NCBI GenBank assembly: GCA_965601665.1
Contig: OZ271833.1
Span: 2,728,001-2,792,000, forward strand
DNA from: JANQNX01 sp965601665
GTDB taxonomy: Bacteria > Pseudomonadota > Gammaproteobacteria > Eutrophobiales > Eutrophobiaceae
Direction of reading: 5' to 3'
Length of the DNA: 64,000 nt
Shown in pieces: positions 16,357 through 24,710 of this stretch. Position numbers and translations under genes: made by a program. How positions within the stretch are numbered: the stretch's first letter is position 1; each line of letters opens with the position of its first letter. The notes below the pieces were generated by a model. It searched no databases, was not told where the DNA came from, and saw only the letters and a list, made by a program, of their open reading frames with translations.

Positions 16357-17472
16357 ATGGATATCAACCACACGCACAGGGATTGGTTAGCCCTGTCAAT
16401 GGCCCCTGGATTAGGGCCGGTAACATGTCACCAGCTACTGGATTTTTTTTCCAGCCCCCGCAACATATTACGCGCTGATGATGCTCTGCTCAGGAAAGCG
16501 GGTCTGAACCAGGCATGTATCAATTCGCTACGCAAACCTGATCAAGAACAGCTTGATAAAAACCTTGGCTGGTTGGAAAGAACCGGACATCATTTGATTA
16601 CACTGGACGATGATGACTACCCGCCTTTGTTGCGTGCTATAGCCGCGGCACCGCCAGTATTGTATGCAACAGGTAACAGGTGTGCCCTGCAGGCAGTCCA
16701 GTTTTCGATTATTGGCAGTCGCAACCCGACCAGAAGCGGACGCCGGCTTGCCGAGGATTTTGCCAGTCAACTGAGTCAGGCAGGGTTTTCTATATGCAGT
16801 GGGCTTGCACTTGGTATTGATTATCATGCCCATGTTGGCAGCCTTAATGCCTCCGGCATGACGATTGCGGTTCTGGGCAACGGCCCTGACATTATCTATC
16901 CGGCAAGGCATCGAAAGATTGCCGATGAAATCAGGCAAAAGGGCTTGCTATTGACCGAGTTCATGCCCGGAACCCGGCCCGCGCCCGGAAACTTTCCCCG
17001 TCGGAACAGGATTATGAGTGGCTTGAGCACAGGGGTACTGGTGGTTGAGGCCGCAAAAAAGAGTGGTTCGCTGATTACCGCAAACTATGCGCTTGAACAG
17101 GGCAGGGAAGTATTTTCTATCCCTGGATCTATTTACTCCCCGCTGTCACGTGGCACGCATCATCTTATAAAGCAGGGAGCAAAACTGGTGGAAAGCCTGG
17201 AAGACATCCTTGAAGAACTGGGTTCAACAGTCAACTGGGCACTGGAGACAGGTCACATCGAGAAAGACAGCAGTGATGATACTCCAATACTCGATGCAGA
17301 ACAGGAGCAGTTGCTGGATATCATGGGATATGACTTGATCAGTATTGATGAACTGGTCAAATCTTCAGGATTGACGGCGGATGCAGTTTCCTCCATGCTG
17401 TTAATATTAGAGCTAGAAGGAATAGTAGAAAGCAGGCACGGAAGCCAGTATATTCGCTGCGCACAGAGATAG
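16357..17472 (+). CDS. dprA: DNA-processing protein DprA (Smf)
   Basis: A 371-residue single-strand DNA-binding protein that loads RecA during natural transformation. An N-terminal helical segment is followed by the extended Rossmann fold (about 120-290): FSIIGSRNPTRSGRR, SGLALGIDYHAHVGSL, AVLGNGPDIIYPARH, FPRRNRIMSGLSTGVLVVEA and the SGSLITANYALEQGREVFSIPG block. The C-terminal winged-helix (about 305-370) closes the protein. It precedes smg by 6 bp. DprA is widespread, so its presence alone does not prove competence. Confidence 0.96.
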   Translation: MDINHTHRDWLALSMAPGLGPVTCHQLLDFFSSPRNILRADDALLRKAGLNQACINSLRKPDQEQLDKNLGWLERTGHHLITLDDDDYPPLLRAIAAAPPVLYATGNRCALQAVQFSIIGSRNPTRSGRRLAEDFASQLSQAGFSICSGLALGIDYHAHVGSLNASGMTIAVLGNGPDIIYPARHRKIADEIRQKGLLLTEFMPGTRPAPGNFPRRNRIMSGLSTGVLVVEAAKKSGSLITANYALEQGREVFSIPGSIYSPLSRGTHHLIKQGAKLVESLEDILEELGSTVNWALETGHIEKDSSDDTPILDAEQEQLLDIMGYDLISIDELVKSSGLTADAVSSMLLILELEGIVESRHGSQYIRCAQR

Positions 17473-17478
17473 GAGTTT

Positions 17479-17955
17479 ATGAAAGAATCAGTTCTAGATG
17501 TCTTAATTTATCTTTTCGATAACTACGTCGAGGAAGAACTCGAAATTTCTCCTGATCAGGAAGGTCTGAAATCCCAACTCATACAGGCCGGCTTCGCCGA
17601 TACGCAGGTGACCAAGGCCATCGATTGGCTGGAGTGTCTGGCATTGAGAAAAGACGAACTCGAAACGGATATGTTACGTTCGCGTTCAATAAGAGTGTTT
17701 AATGACATCGAAAATGAAAAACTGGATGTAGAATGCAAGGGCTTCCTGCTGTTCCTGGAGCAGTCCGGTGTTATCGATTCTGATGACAGGGAACTGGTAA
17801 TAGACCGGGTTATGGCACTGGAAACAGATTTTATCGAATTGCAACAGCTCAAATGGGTCGTGTTAATGGTATTGTTTAACCGTCCAGGCAAGGAAGCCGC
17901 CTTTACGTGGATGGAAGATATACTAATGGACGACATAAATGCTGTTGTTCATTAA
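17479..17955 (+). CDS. smg: Smg family protein (DUF494)
   Basis: A 158-residue acidic, helical protein beginning MKESVLDVLIYLFDNYVEEE, the signature of the Smg/DUF494 family. A good Shine-Dalgarno (AGGAG) lies 4 bp before the ATG. The family is nearly always placed between dprA and a topoisomerase gene, as here. Its biochemical role is not established. Confidence 0.93.
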   Translation: MKESVLDVLIYLFDNYVEEELEISPDQEGLKSQLIQAGFADTQVTKAIDWLECLALRKDELETDMLRSRSIRVFNDIENEKLDVECKGFLLFLEQSGVIDSDDRELVIDRVMALETDFIELQQLKWVVLMVLFNRPGKEAAFTWMEDILMDDINAVVH

Positions 17956-18007
17956 CATCTATATTTAATTCTAGTTAACTTAATCACTTCAATTATTATT
18001 GCTTGTC

Positions 18008-20329
18008 ATGAGTTCAGTAGTTGTTGTCGAATCACCAGCCAAATCCAAGACCCTGGAACGTTACCTGGGTAAAGATTACAAGGTACTTGCGTCCTATGGT
18101 CATGTGCGCGACTTGCGTGCAAAGTCAGGTGCAGTGGATCCAGATAATGGATTTAGTATGTTATATGAACCAATCGAGAAGAACAGTAAACATGTCGAAG
18201 CTATTGTCAAAGCCTTAAAGAAGGCAGATACGCTTTACCTCGCAACTGACCCTGATCGCGAGGGCGAAGCCATTTCCTGGCATCTTTATGAATTGCTAAA
18301 AGACAAGGGGGCATTGAAGAACAAGGATGTACATCGGGTTGTTTTTCACGAAGTAACGAAGACCGCTATCAAGGATGCAATAGAACATCCCAGGGAACTG
18401 GCATCAAACCTGATCGATGCACAACAGGCCCGCCGTGCACTCGATTATCTTGTCGGTTTTAACCTTTCGCCACTGTTATGGAAAAAGGTCCAACCGGGTC
18501 TTTCTGCTGGCAGGGTGCAGTCACCGGCGTTACGCATGATCTGCGAGCGTGAAAAAGAAATCGACGAATTCAAGCCACGAGAATACTGGACGATTGAAGC
18601 GGATCTTGAATTCGATAAAAGTAAATTTATTGGCAAGCTTAACCTGTTTGATGATGAAAAACTGAAACAGTTTTCCATCACCAGTGAAAAACGAGCAGGA
18701 CAGGTCAGGGAAAAATTACACGCCGCTGCCGACGGCATGCTTACAGTCAGTAAAGTAACGAAGAAACAGCGTAAGCGACAACCAGCGGCGCCGTTTATTA
18801 CCTCTACCATGCAACAGGAGGCAGCCAGGAAACTCGGGTTTACAGCTCAACGGACCATGCGCACTGCCCAGCATCTTTATGAAGGTATTGATATTGGTGA
18901 TGGTGCTGAAGGCCTGATTACCTATATGCGAACCGACTCGGTAACATTAGCCAAGGAAGCTGTTGAGGAAATGCGTGGCTTTATCGAACAACGCTATGGT
19001 AAGGGCGCACTACCTGCGCAGCCCAGAGAGTTCAAAACCAAATCCAAGAATGCCCAGGAAGCGCACGAGGCAATTAGACCGACATCCGTAACGCGCGTAC
19101 CGGCTGACATTAAGAAACACCTTACGGCAGAACAATTCAAACTTTACGAGTTGATCTGGAAGCGGGCGATGGCTTCACAAATGAAGCATGCAACCATTGA
19201 TACGGTGGCTGTTGACCTTGGCTGTGGTGAAGGTAATAACTTCAGGGCAAACGGTTCCAGCATTGCTGACCCGGGCTTCATGGAGGTTTACCTCGAGGGC
19301 AAGGATGACGAAAAGAGTTCGGATGACGAAGAAAAGTTGTTGCCGCAGTTAAAAGAAGGCAACGAGGTTACCTTACAGGATATCCGTAATGAACAGCACT
19401 TTACCGAACCACCACCGCGTTACTCTGAAGCAAGCCTGGTCAAATCTCTGGAAGAGTATGACATCGGCCGACCCTCAACGTATGCAAGTATCATTTCCAC
19501 ATTGCTAAACCGTGAATACGTGGAACTGGATAGCAAACGATTTTATCCAACTGACAAGGGCAAGATCGTTAATCATTTTTTGACTAATCATTTTAATGAC
19601 TATGTCGATTACGATTTTACCGCCAGGCTTGAAGATGAACTGGATGCCGTGTCACGTGGTGAAAAAGACTGGGTTCCGTTGATGCAAGCTTTCTGGATGC
19701 CCTTTATTGAGCAGGTACAAGACAAGGAAGAAAATGTATCGCGTGCCGAGGTAGCGCAGGCCCGGGTGCTCGGCACACACCCCAAATCGGGTAAGGAGGT
19801 ATCTGTTCGTATTGGTCGTTATGGCCCTTATGCCCAGATTGGTACCAAGGATGACGAGGATAAGCCAAAATTTGCCGGACTCAGACCAGGCCAGAAACTT
19901 GATACGATTACCCTGGAAGAAGCGCTTGAGTTATTCAAATTGCCCCGCGATCTGGGACAAACCGAGGATGGTGAAGACGTCGCTGCCAGCGTAGGGCGTT
20001 TTGGCCCCTACATCCGCTATGGCAGCAAATTCGTCTCATTAAAAAAAGAGGATGACCCTTACACGGTGACACTCGAACGCGCACTGGAACTGATCGCCGA
20101 GAAGAAAAAGGCCGACGCAGAAAAGCAGATCCAGATTTTTGAAGATGAAGGGATCTCGGTGTTGAATGGACGCTATGGTCCTTATGTGACGGATGGTAAA
20201 AAGAACGCCAAGATTCCAAAGGACACCGAGCCGAAAAGCCTCGATCTGGAAGCATGTAAAGAATTGTTGGCGGCGGCACCTGCCAGGGGACGTCGGAGCA
20301 AGAAAAAACGTGCTCGCAAGGCAGGATAG
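18008..20329 (+). CDS. topA: DNA topoisomerase I
   Basis: A 773-residue type IA topoisomerase that relaxes negative supercoils. Toprim domain: VVVVESPAKSKTLERYLG (start, general acid Glu8) and ATDPDREGEAISWHL. The active-site Tyr306 lies in GLITYMRTDSV. The C-terminal part has three glycine-rich topoisomerase C-terminal repeats (RIGRYGPYAQIG, SVGRFGPYIRYG, LNGRYGPYVTDG) and a basic tail (RGRRSKKKRARKAG). No CxxC zinc ribbons are present, unlike the 865-residue E. coli enzyme. The frame opens at a TTG nine bases upstream, but the ATG at 18008 gives the standard N-terminus (MSSVVVVESP). Confidence 0.96.
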   Translation: MSSVVVVESPAKSKTLERYLGKDYKVLASYGHVRDLRAKSGAVDPDNGFSMLYEPIEKNSKHVEAIVKALKKADTLYLATDPDREGEAISWHLYELLKDKGALKNKDVHRVVFHEVTKTAIKDAIEHPRELASNLIDAQQARRALDYLVGFNLSPLLWKKVQPGLSAGRVQSPALRMICEREKEIDEFKPREYWTIEADLEFDKSKFIGKLNLFDDEKLKQFSITSEKRAGQVREKLHAAADGMLTVSKVTKKQRKRQPAAPFITSTMQQEAARKLGFTAQRTMRTAQHLYEGIDIGDGAEGLITYMRTDSVTLAKEAVEEMRGFIEQRYGKGALPAQPREFKTKSKNAQEAHEAIRPTSVTRVPADIKKHLTAEQFKLYELIWKRAMASQMKHATIDTVAVDLGCGEGNNFRANGSSIADPGFMEVYLEGKDDEKSSDDEEKLLPQLKEGNEVTLQDIRNEQHFTEPPPRYSEASLVKSLEEYDIGRPSTYASIISTLLNREYVELDSKRFYPTDKGKIVNHFLTNHFNDYVDYDFTARLEDELDAVSRGEKDWVPLMQAFWMPFIEQVQDKEENVSRAEVAQARVLGTHPKSGKEVSVRIGRYGPYAQIGTKDDEDKPKFAGLRPGQKLDTITLEEALELFKLPRDLGQTEDGEDVAASVGRFGPYIRYGSKFVSLKKEDDPYTVTLERALELIAEKKKADAEKQIQIFEDEGISVLNGRYGPYVTDGKKNAKIPKDTEPKSLDLEACKELLAAAPARGRRSKKKRARKAG

Positions 20330-20727
20330 CGAGCAAAGGATCGCCCGGCTACAGCCTTTTCTCCCATAAAAATAAGAAATTCAAACAGTTATCACAAATC
20401 AGTGCTATTTGTTGCTCAATTGCGTTAGTTGAAACCCGCAGTATTTAAAGTGTTTGAATAACTGCTCGCTTGCGCGCGCCAGGCATGCCTGGATATCCAA
20501 ATAGATTACGCGGCAACATTATTAAAAAAATTTGCCTTTCTGCTCTCGACTAGCGCTAAAGCACAAGGTATCCTCCCGCCAATTCTATACTGGCTATATT
20601 GTTAACTAGCGAAACTGCGGTCTTCCGGGTGATTATTTTGTCATTTTCAGAAGACAGATTCGGGCAGGGATGCACTGCTGGAAATGTTTGCGAGAAATAT
20701 AAATTTCTAAATGAGTTCAACGCTTTA
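20330..20727. other. Gene-poor region between topA and the tRNA promoter
   Basis: I see no convincing gene here. The stretch holds a distant inverted pair TTCAAAC (20380-20386) and GTTTGAA (20452-20458), a perfect 14-bp palindrome CCAGGCATGCCTGG (20479-20492) overlapping GGATATCC (20491-20498), and an AT-rich tract (ATTATTAAAAAAATTT, from about 20518). No clear intrinsic terminator for topA was found. A short ORF running from here into tRNA-Tyr is not credible. Confidence 0.5.
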
Positions 20728-20756
20728 TTGACAGCTGTCGTTGATTATCCCAAAAT
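20728..20756 (+). promoter_or_regulatory. Promoter of the tRNA-tuf operon, stable-RNA type
   Basis: A perfect -35 box TTGACA (20728-20733) is followed by a 17-bp spacer and CAAAAT (20751-20756; 4 of 6 matches to TATAAT). Next comes a GC-rich discriminator, GGCCGGC, as in stringently controlled stable-RNA promoters. Transcription would begin near 20763, about ten bases before the mature tRNA-Tyr. This would drive tRNA-Tyr-Gly-Thr-tuf and perhaps what follows. Confidence 0.65.
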
Positions 20757-20772
20757 GGCCGGCTTGAATTTT

Positions 20773-20857
20773 GGAGGGGTACCCAAGCGGTCAACGGGGG
20801 CAGACTGTAAATCTGTTGGCTCAGCCTTCGTAGGTTCGAATCCTACCCCCTCCACCA
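20773..20857 (+). tRNA. tRNA-Tyr (anticodon GUA)
   Basis: 85 nt including an encoded CCA. The acceptor GGAGGGG pairs with CCCCTCC. The anticodon loop is in CAGACTGTAAATCTG with GTA. A long variable arm makes it class II. The T arm is GTAGG-TTCGAAT-CCTAC. It is the first gene of the tRNA-tuf operon, ten or so bases after the predicted transcription start. Confidence 0.97.
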
Positions 20858-20986
20858 GAATCTAGCTTGGCAGAATTACAGCGTTATTCGCTATTTGGTC
20901 AGTATACATTATATATATAGCCCGCGGGCAATTGTGTTAGTGAGGAGTTGAGTCAGTCGTTTATCAACGGCAGCAGGGTGATCCAG

Positions 20987-21060
20987 GCGGGTGTAGTTCA
21001 ATGGTAGAACGTCAGCCTTCCAAGCTGAACACGTGGGTTCGATTCCCATCACCCGCTCCA
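20987..21060 (+). tRNA. tRNA-Gly (anticodon UCC)
   Basis: 74 nt with encoded CCA. The acceptor GCGGGTG pairs with CACCCGC. The anticodon arm CAGCCTTCCAAGCTG carries TCC. The 129-nt gap after tRNA-Tyr contains an AT-run followed by GCCCGCGGGC; this could be a second promoter, but no convincing -35 box was seen. Confidence 0.97.
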
Positions 21061-21108
21061 ATTTGCGATTGTACCGGTAAAATAGGTGCTATAAACGGTT
21101 TGAATTTC

Positions 21109-21184
<76 letters not shown>

Positions 21185-21234
21185 TTTATTGTAACTATAT
21201 GATTGCTATTAATTTTCATTGAGGAGTAGCTTCA

Positions 21235-22425
21235 ATGTCCAAGGAAAAATTTGAAAGAACGAAGCCGCATGTGAACGTGGGAACGATCGGCCATGTAGAC
21301 CATGGGAAGACGACCCTAACGGCGGCGATCACAAAGACGATGTCGGAGAAATTCGGTGGTGAATCGAAGGCCTATGATCAGATTGACAACGCGCCTGAAG
21401 AGCGCGAGCGCGGCATTACGATTGCAACGGCGCACGTGGAATACGAAAGCGAAGGCCGTCACTATGCGCACGTAGACTGCCCGGGACACGCGGACTACGT
21501 GAAGAACATGATTACGGGTGCGGCGCAGATGGACGGGGCTATCCTGGTTTGTAGCGCAGCGGATGGCCCGATGCCGCAGACGCGCGAGCATATTCTGCTG
21601 GCGCGCCAGGTAGGTGTACCAAAGATCGTGGTTTATTTGAACAAGGCGGATCAGGTTGACGATGCGGAGCTGTTGGAACTGGTTGAAATGGAAGTACGTG
21701 AGCTGCTGGATTCGTATGAATTCCCGGGCGACGACACGCCGGTAGTCACCGGCTCGGCGCTGAAGGCGATCGAAGGCGACACCTCTGATATTGGTATTCC
21801 GTCGATTGAGAAGCTGGTCGCGGCGATGGACGATTACATTCCGATCCCGGAGCGTCCGGTGGATCAGCCATTTTTGATGCCGATTGAAGACGTATTCAGT
21901 ATTTCGGGTCGTGGCACGGTGGTGACGGGTCGTGTAGAGCGCGGCATTGTGAAGGTCGGCGAAGAAATCGAGATTGTCGGCATCAAGGACACGCAGAAGA
22001 CGACGTGTACCGGCGTGGAAATGTTCAGGAAGCTGCTGGACGAAGGCCAGGCGGGCGACAACGTGGGTGTGTTGCTGCGTGGTACGAAGCGTGAGGAAGT
22101 GGAGCGTGGCCAGGTGTTGTGTAAGCCGGGCACGATTACGCCGCACACGCATTTTGAAGCCGAGGTGTATGTGCTGAGCAAGGATGAAGGTGGTCGTCAT
22201 ACGCCGTTCTTCAACAACTACCGTCCGCAGTTCTACTTCCGTACGACAGACGTGACGGGGGCAGTGGAATTGCCTGATGGAACGGAAATGGTGATGCCGG
22301 GCGACAACATCAAGATCACGGTAAAATTGATAGCGCCGATTGCGATGGAAGACGGTCTGCGCTTTGCGATACGAGAAGGCGGCCGTACCGTGGGTGCGGG
22401 TGTGGTCTCTAAAATTATTGAGTGA
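21235..22425 (+). CDS. tuf: Elongation factor Tu (copy 1, tRNA-linked)
   Basis: A 396-residue GTPase that delivers aminoacyl-tRNA to the ribosome. The P-loop is GHVDHGKT (19-26), the switch II motif is DCPGH (81-85) and the G4 motif is NKAD (about 136-139), followed by domains 2 and 3. ATG start with GAGGAG upstream. The protein is identical to the second copy at 37760, and the genes differ at 11 bases including start and stop. Thr, Ala, Pro and Val codons are strongly biased to ACG, GCG, CCG and GTG, unlike the neighbouring rplK-rpoC genes. Confidence 0.98.
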   Translation: MSKEKFERTKPHVNVGTIGHVDHGKTTLTAAITKTMSEKFGGESKAYDQIDNAPEERERGITIATAHVEYESEGRHYAHVDCPGHADYVKNMITGAAQMDGAILVCSAADGPMPQTREHILLARQVGVPKIVVYLNKADQVDDAELLELVEMEVRELLDSYEFPGDDTPVVTGSALKAIEGDTSDIGIPSIEKLVAAMDDYIPIPERPVDQPFLMPIEDVFSISGRGTVVTGRVERGIVKVGEEIEIVGIKDTQKTTCTGVEMFRKLLDEGQAGDNVGVLLRGTKREEVERGQVLCKPGTITPHTHFEAEVYVLSKDEGGRHTPFFNNYRPQFYFRTTDVTGAVELPDGTEMVMPGDNIKITVKLIAPIAMEDGLRFAIREGGRTVGAGVVSKIIE

Positions 22426-22464
22426 TTCTGCTCGATATTCCTGAAAAATTTTGAACTAAGGATT

Positions 22465-22540
22465 AGGCCAGTAGCTCAATTGGCAGAGCGACGGTCTCCA
22501 AAACCGTAGGTTGGGGGTTCGATTCCCTCCTGGCCTGCCA
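22465..22540 (+). tRNA. tRNA-Trp (anticodon CCA)
   Basis: 76 nt with encoded CCA. The acceptor AGGCCAG pairs with CTGGCCT. The anticodon arm is ACGGT-CTCCAAA-ACCGT, giving anticodon CCA. It sits 39 bp after tuf and 39 bp before secE, the usual tRNA-Trp-secE-nusG arrangement of proteobacteria. Confidence 0.97.
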
Positions 22541-22579
22541 CTTGGTACTGGACTGAAATCCTGGATTGATTGGACAACT

Positions 22580-22957
22580 ATGAGTTCGAATGTAGAAACG
22601 GCGGGTGACATGCTGGATACGGTAAAACTGGGATTATCACTACTCATTGCGATTGCCGCACTGGTAGGATTTTACTTTTACGCGGATCAGTCACTACTTT
22701 ACAGGGTTATTGGTTTATTGGCAGCAGCAGGCATTAGTGTTGCCATTGCCTTGCAAACCGACAAAGGTAGACAGATATGGGGTTACTTTCATGATGCCCA
22801 GATAGAAGTACGTAAGGTCGTTTGGCCTACTCGTCAGGAAACCTTGCAAACCACGCTGATCGTAATACTCATGGTTGTATTTGTTGCCATCATATTATGG
22901 TTGCTCGACATGTTCCTGGGCTGGTCCATTGGTAGTTTAATGGGGCACAGGGGTTAA
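22580..22957 (+). CDS. secE: Preprotein translocase subunit SecE
   Basis: A 125-residue inner-membrane protein that stabilises SecY in the SecYEG channel. It has three predicted transmembrane helices (about residues 18-36, 41-60 and 91-112), as in the gammaproteobacterial long form. The conserved cytoplasmic amphipathic segment EVRKVVWPTRQETLQTT precedes the last helix. I chose the ATG at 22580 (MSSNVETAG); the frame is open further upstream but that part overlaps tRNA-Trp. nusG begins 1 bp after its stop. Confidence 0.95.
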   Translation: MSSNVETAGDMLDTVKLGLSLLIAIAALVGFYFYADQSLLYRVIGLLAAAGISVAIALQTDKGRQIWGYFHDAQIEVRKVVWPTRQETLQTTLIVILMVVFVAIILWLLDMFLGWSIGSLMGHRG

Positions 22958-22958
22958 T

Positions 22959-23492
22959 ATGACGCAGCGCTGGTATGTAGTTCATGCTTATTCTGGTTTT
23001 GAAAACCAGGTTATGCGTTCATTAAAAGAGCGCATTGAACGCAGCGGACTTGAGGAAAAATTTGGTGAGATTCTCGTTCCCACTGAAGAAGTGGTTGAAA
23101 TGCGAGATGGCAAAAAACGCAAAAGTGATCGCAAATTTTTTCCGGGCTATGTCCTGGTGAAAATGGAAATGGATGATGATACCTGGCACCTGGTAAAGGA
23201 TGCACCCAAAGTGCTGGGTTTTATCGGCGGCACCAGTGATAGACCGGCACCAATCAGTGACAAGGAAGCCAACGCTATCTTACAGCGAGTTGAGGAAGGC
23301 GTTGATAAGCCAAGACCGAAGGTCTTGTTTGAACCCGGCGAAGTTGTCAGGGTTAAGGATGGACCTTTTACAGATTTCAATGGAGTTGTTGAAGAGGTGA
23401 ATTACGAAAAAAGCCGACTGCGCGTTTCGGTTCTTATTTTTGGACGTTCTACTCCTGTCGAACTTGAATTCGGTCAGGTAGAGAAAGAATAA
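22959..23492 (+). CDS. nusG: Transcription termination/antitermination factor NusG
   Basis: A 177-residue factor with the NGN domain (starting QRWYVVHAYSGFENQV, about 1-120), which binds RNA polymerase, and a C-terminal KOW domain (GEVVRVKDGPFTDFNGVVEE, about 128-170), which contacts Rho, S10 or NusA. Length matches E. coli NusG (181). It sits in the standard secE-nusG-rplK context. Confidence 0.97.
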   Translation: MTQRWYVVHAYSGFENQVMRSLKERIERSGLEEKFGEILVPTEEVVEMRDGKKRKSDRKFFPGYVLVKMEMDDDTWHLVKDAPKVLGFIGGTSDRPAPISDKEANAILQRVEEGVDKPRPKVLFEPGEVVRVKDGPFTDFNGVVEEVNYEKSRLRVSVLIFGRSTPVELEFGQVEKE

Positions 23493-23498
23493 TTTATT

Positions 23499-23517
23499 AT
23501 GTGAACGTAGTTCACAT
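23499..23517. promoter_or_regulatory. Perfect inverted repeat between nusG and rplK
   Basis: ATGTGAACgtaGTTCACAT has 8-bp arms and a 3-bp centre, beginning 6 bp after the nusG stop. It could act as an RNA hairpin for processing, or as a DNA operator. The inner TGTGA and TCACA halves are 7 bp apart, so this is not a canonical CRP site (6 bp). No U-tract follows, so it is not a terminator. Confidence 0.5.
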
Positions 23518-23531
23518 GTGTTTGAAATAAC

Positions 23532-23556
23532 GGGGAGCCGCAAGGCGTTTGTACCC
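23532..23556 (+). promoter_or_regulatory. Ribosomal protein L1 operator in the rplK leader
   Basis: The sequence has GGGG-A-GCC, a GCAA loop, GGC, then GTTTGT and ACCC. It folds into two short stems around an asymmetric internal loop. The layout GGG-AGCC...GGCG-UU-N-U-ACCC is what I recall of the L1-binding site in the E. coli L11 leader, which mimics the L1 site of 23S rRNA. It lies just before the rplK Shine-Dalgarno (AAGGAG), where L1 binding would repress rplK-rplA translation. Confidence 0.65.
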
Positions 23557-23570
23557 AAGGAGTAAGGCTA

Positions 23571-24002
23571 GTGGCCAAGAAAATTGAAACCTATATCAAG
23601 TTACAGGTGCCTGCCGGACAGGCTAACCCAAGTCCACCTGTTGGTCCCGCTTTGGGTCAACACGGATTAAATATTATGGAATTCTGCAAGGCATTCAATG
23701 CGCAGACCCAGGACATAGAACCAGGCATGCCGGTTCCTGTAGTCATTACCGTATTTAATGACAAAAGCTTTACCTTTGAAAGCAAGACCACACCTGCTGC
23801 TATCCTGTTAAAGAAAGCGGCTGGCATTAAAAGTGGTAGCGGTACCCCTAACAGCAAGAAAGTAGGCAAGGTGACTCGTGCACAACTGGAAGAAATTGCC
23901 AAAACCAAGGAGCCTGACCTGACCGCGGCTGACCTTGATGCAGCGGTACGAACTATTGCTGGAACGGCCCGAAGCATGGGTATCGATACGGAGGGCGTGT
24001 AA
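23571..24002 (+). CDS. rplK: 50S ribosomal protein L11
   Basis: A 143-residue protein of the GTPase-associated centre of the large subunit. The N-terminal signature is IKLQVPAGQANPSPPVGPALGQ and the C-terminal rRNA-binding domain carries KSGSGTPNSKKVGKVT and AGTARSMGI. The start is GTG with AAGGAG 8 bp upstream, supported by family length (E. coli 142). Likely feedback-controlled with rplA by L1 through the leader hairpin. Confidence 0.97.
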   Translation: MAKKIETYIKLQVPAGQANPSPPVGPALGQHGLNIMEFCKAFNAQTQDIEPGMPVPVVITVFNDKSFTFESKTTPAAILLKKAAGIKSGSGTPNSKKVGKVTRAQLEEIAKTKEPDLTAADLDAAVRTIAGTARSMGIDTEGV

Positions 24003-24004
24003 AT

Positions 24005-24700
24005 ATGGCGAAGCTATCCAAGCGTATACAGGCCTATCGTGAAAAAGTTGAGCCTGGAAAAGTTTATCCAATAAAGGATGCTTTCAGCATTTTGAAAGAA
24101 GTATCTTCAGTTAAATTTGATGAATCTGTTGAAGTAGCCGTTAACCTGGGTGTTGACGCACGTAAATCTGATCAGCAGGTCAGGGGCTCCACCGTGTTAC
24201 CTAAAGGTACTGGTAAGACTGTAAGGGTTGCAGTTTTTGCCCAGGGCGAACAGGCCGAGGTAGCAAAGGCAGCAGGAGCAGATGCAGTGGGCTTTGAAGA
24301 TTTGGCAGAAACCATGCAGAAAGGTGATATCGACTTCGGTGTCGTTATTGCTACCCCGGACGCCATGCCTATTGTGGGTAAACTCGGCAAGGTACTTGGC
24401 CCACGTGGACTCATGCCTAACCCGAAAGTGGGCACGGTGTCTGCCGACGTCAAGCAGGCTGTAGAAAATGCCAAAGGTGGTCAGGTTCGCTATCGCACCG
24501 ACAAGAATGGCATTATCCACTGCGCGATTGGCAAGGTGTCATTTGATGTTGATTCCCTGCTTGAAAACCTGAATTCATTACTCAGTGATTTAAAGAAAGC
24601 CAAGCCCAGTGCGGCAAAAGGCATTTATCTTAAAAAGATCAGTGTCTCTACCACCATGGGTCCAGGCGTGATCATTGATCAGGCAAGTTTGTCTGAATAA
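24005..24700 (+). CDS. rplA: 50S ribosomal protein L1
   Basis: A 231-residue L1-stalk protein that also represses its own operon. It contains the domain II block AKAAGADAVG and the signature MPIVGKLGKVLGPRGLMPNP, with GGQVRYRTDKNGIIHC further on. It starts 2 bp after rplK. Length is normal (E. coli 234). Confidence 0.97.
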   Translation: MAKLSKRIQAYREKVEPGKVYPIKDAFSILKEVSSVKFDESVEVAVNLGVDARKSDQQVRGSTVLPKGTGKTVRVAVFAQGEQAEVAKAAGADAVGFEDLAETMQKGDIDFGVVIATPDAMPIVGKLGKVLGPRGLMPNPKVGTVSADVKQAVENAKGGQVRYRTDKNGIIHCAIGKVSFDVDSLLENLNSLLSDLKKAKPSAAKGIYLKKISVSTTMGPGVIIDQASLSE

Positions 24701-24710
24701 GAGATAGAGT

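Noticed and set aside
20599..20865. An 88-residue ORF ending in tRNA-Tyr
   Set aside because: It runs through the tRNA promoter and the whole tRNA-Tyr gene and has no recognisable protein features.
20895..20929. Separate promoter for tRNA-Gly (TTGGTC, TATATA, GCCCGCGGGC)
   Set aside because: The -10-like and -35-like boxes are at unsuitable spacing; the palindrome alone is not enough.
21316..22200. A 294-residue antisense ORF inside tuf (and its twin at 37841-38725)
   Set aside because: It arises from the GTG/GCG/ACG codon bias of tuf, which removes stop codons on the other strand; the translation is Arg/His/Leu-rich and not protein-like.
23500..23516. CRP-binding site before rplK (TGTGA...TCACA)
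   Set aside because: The half-sites are 7 bp apart, not 6, and no promoter is evident at the right distance.
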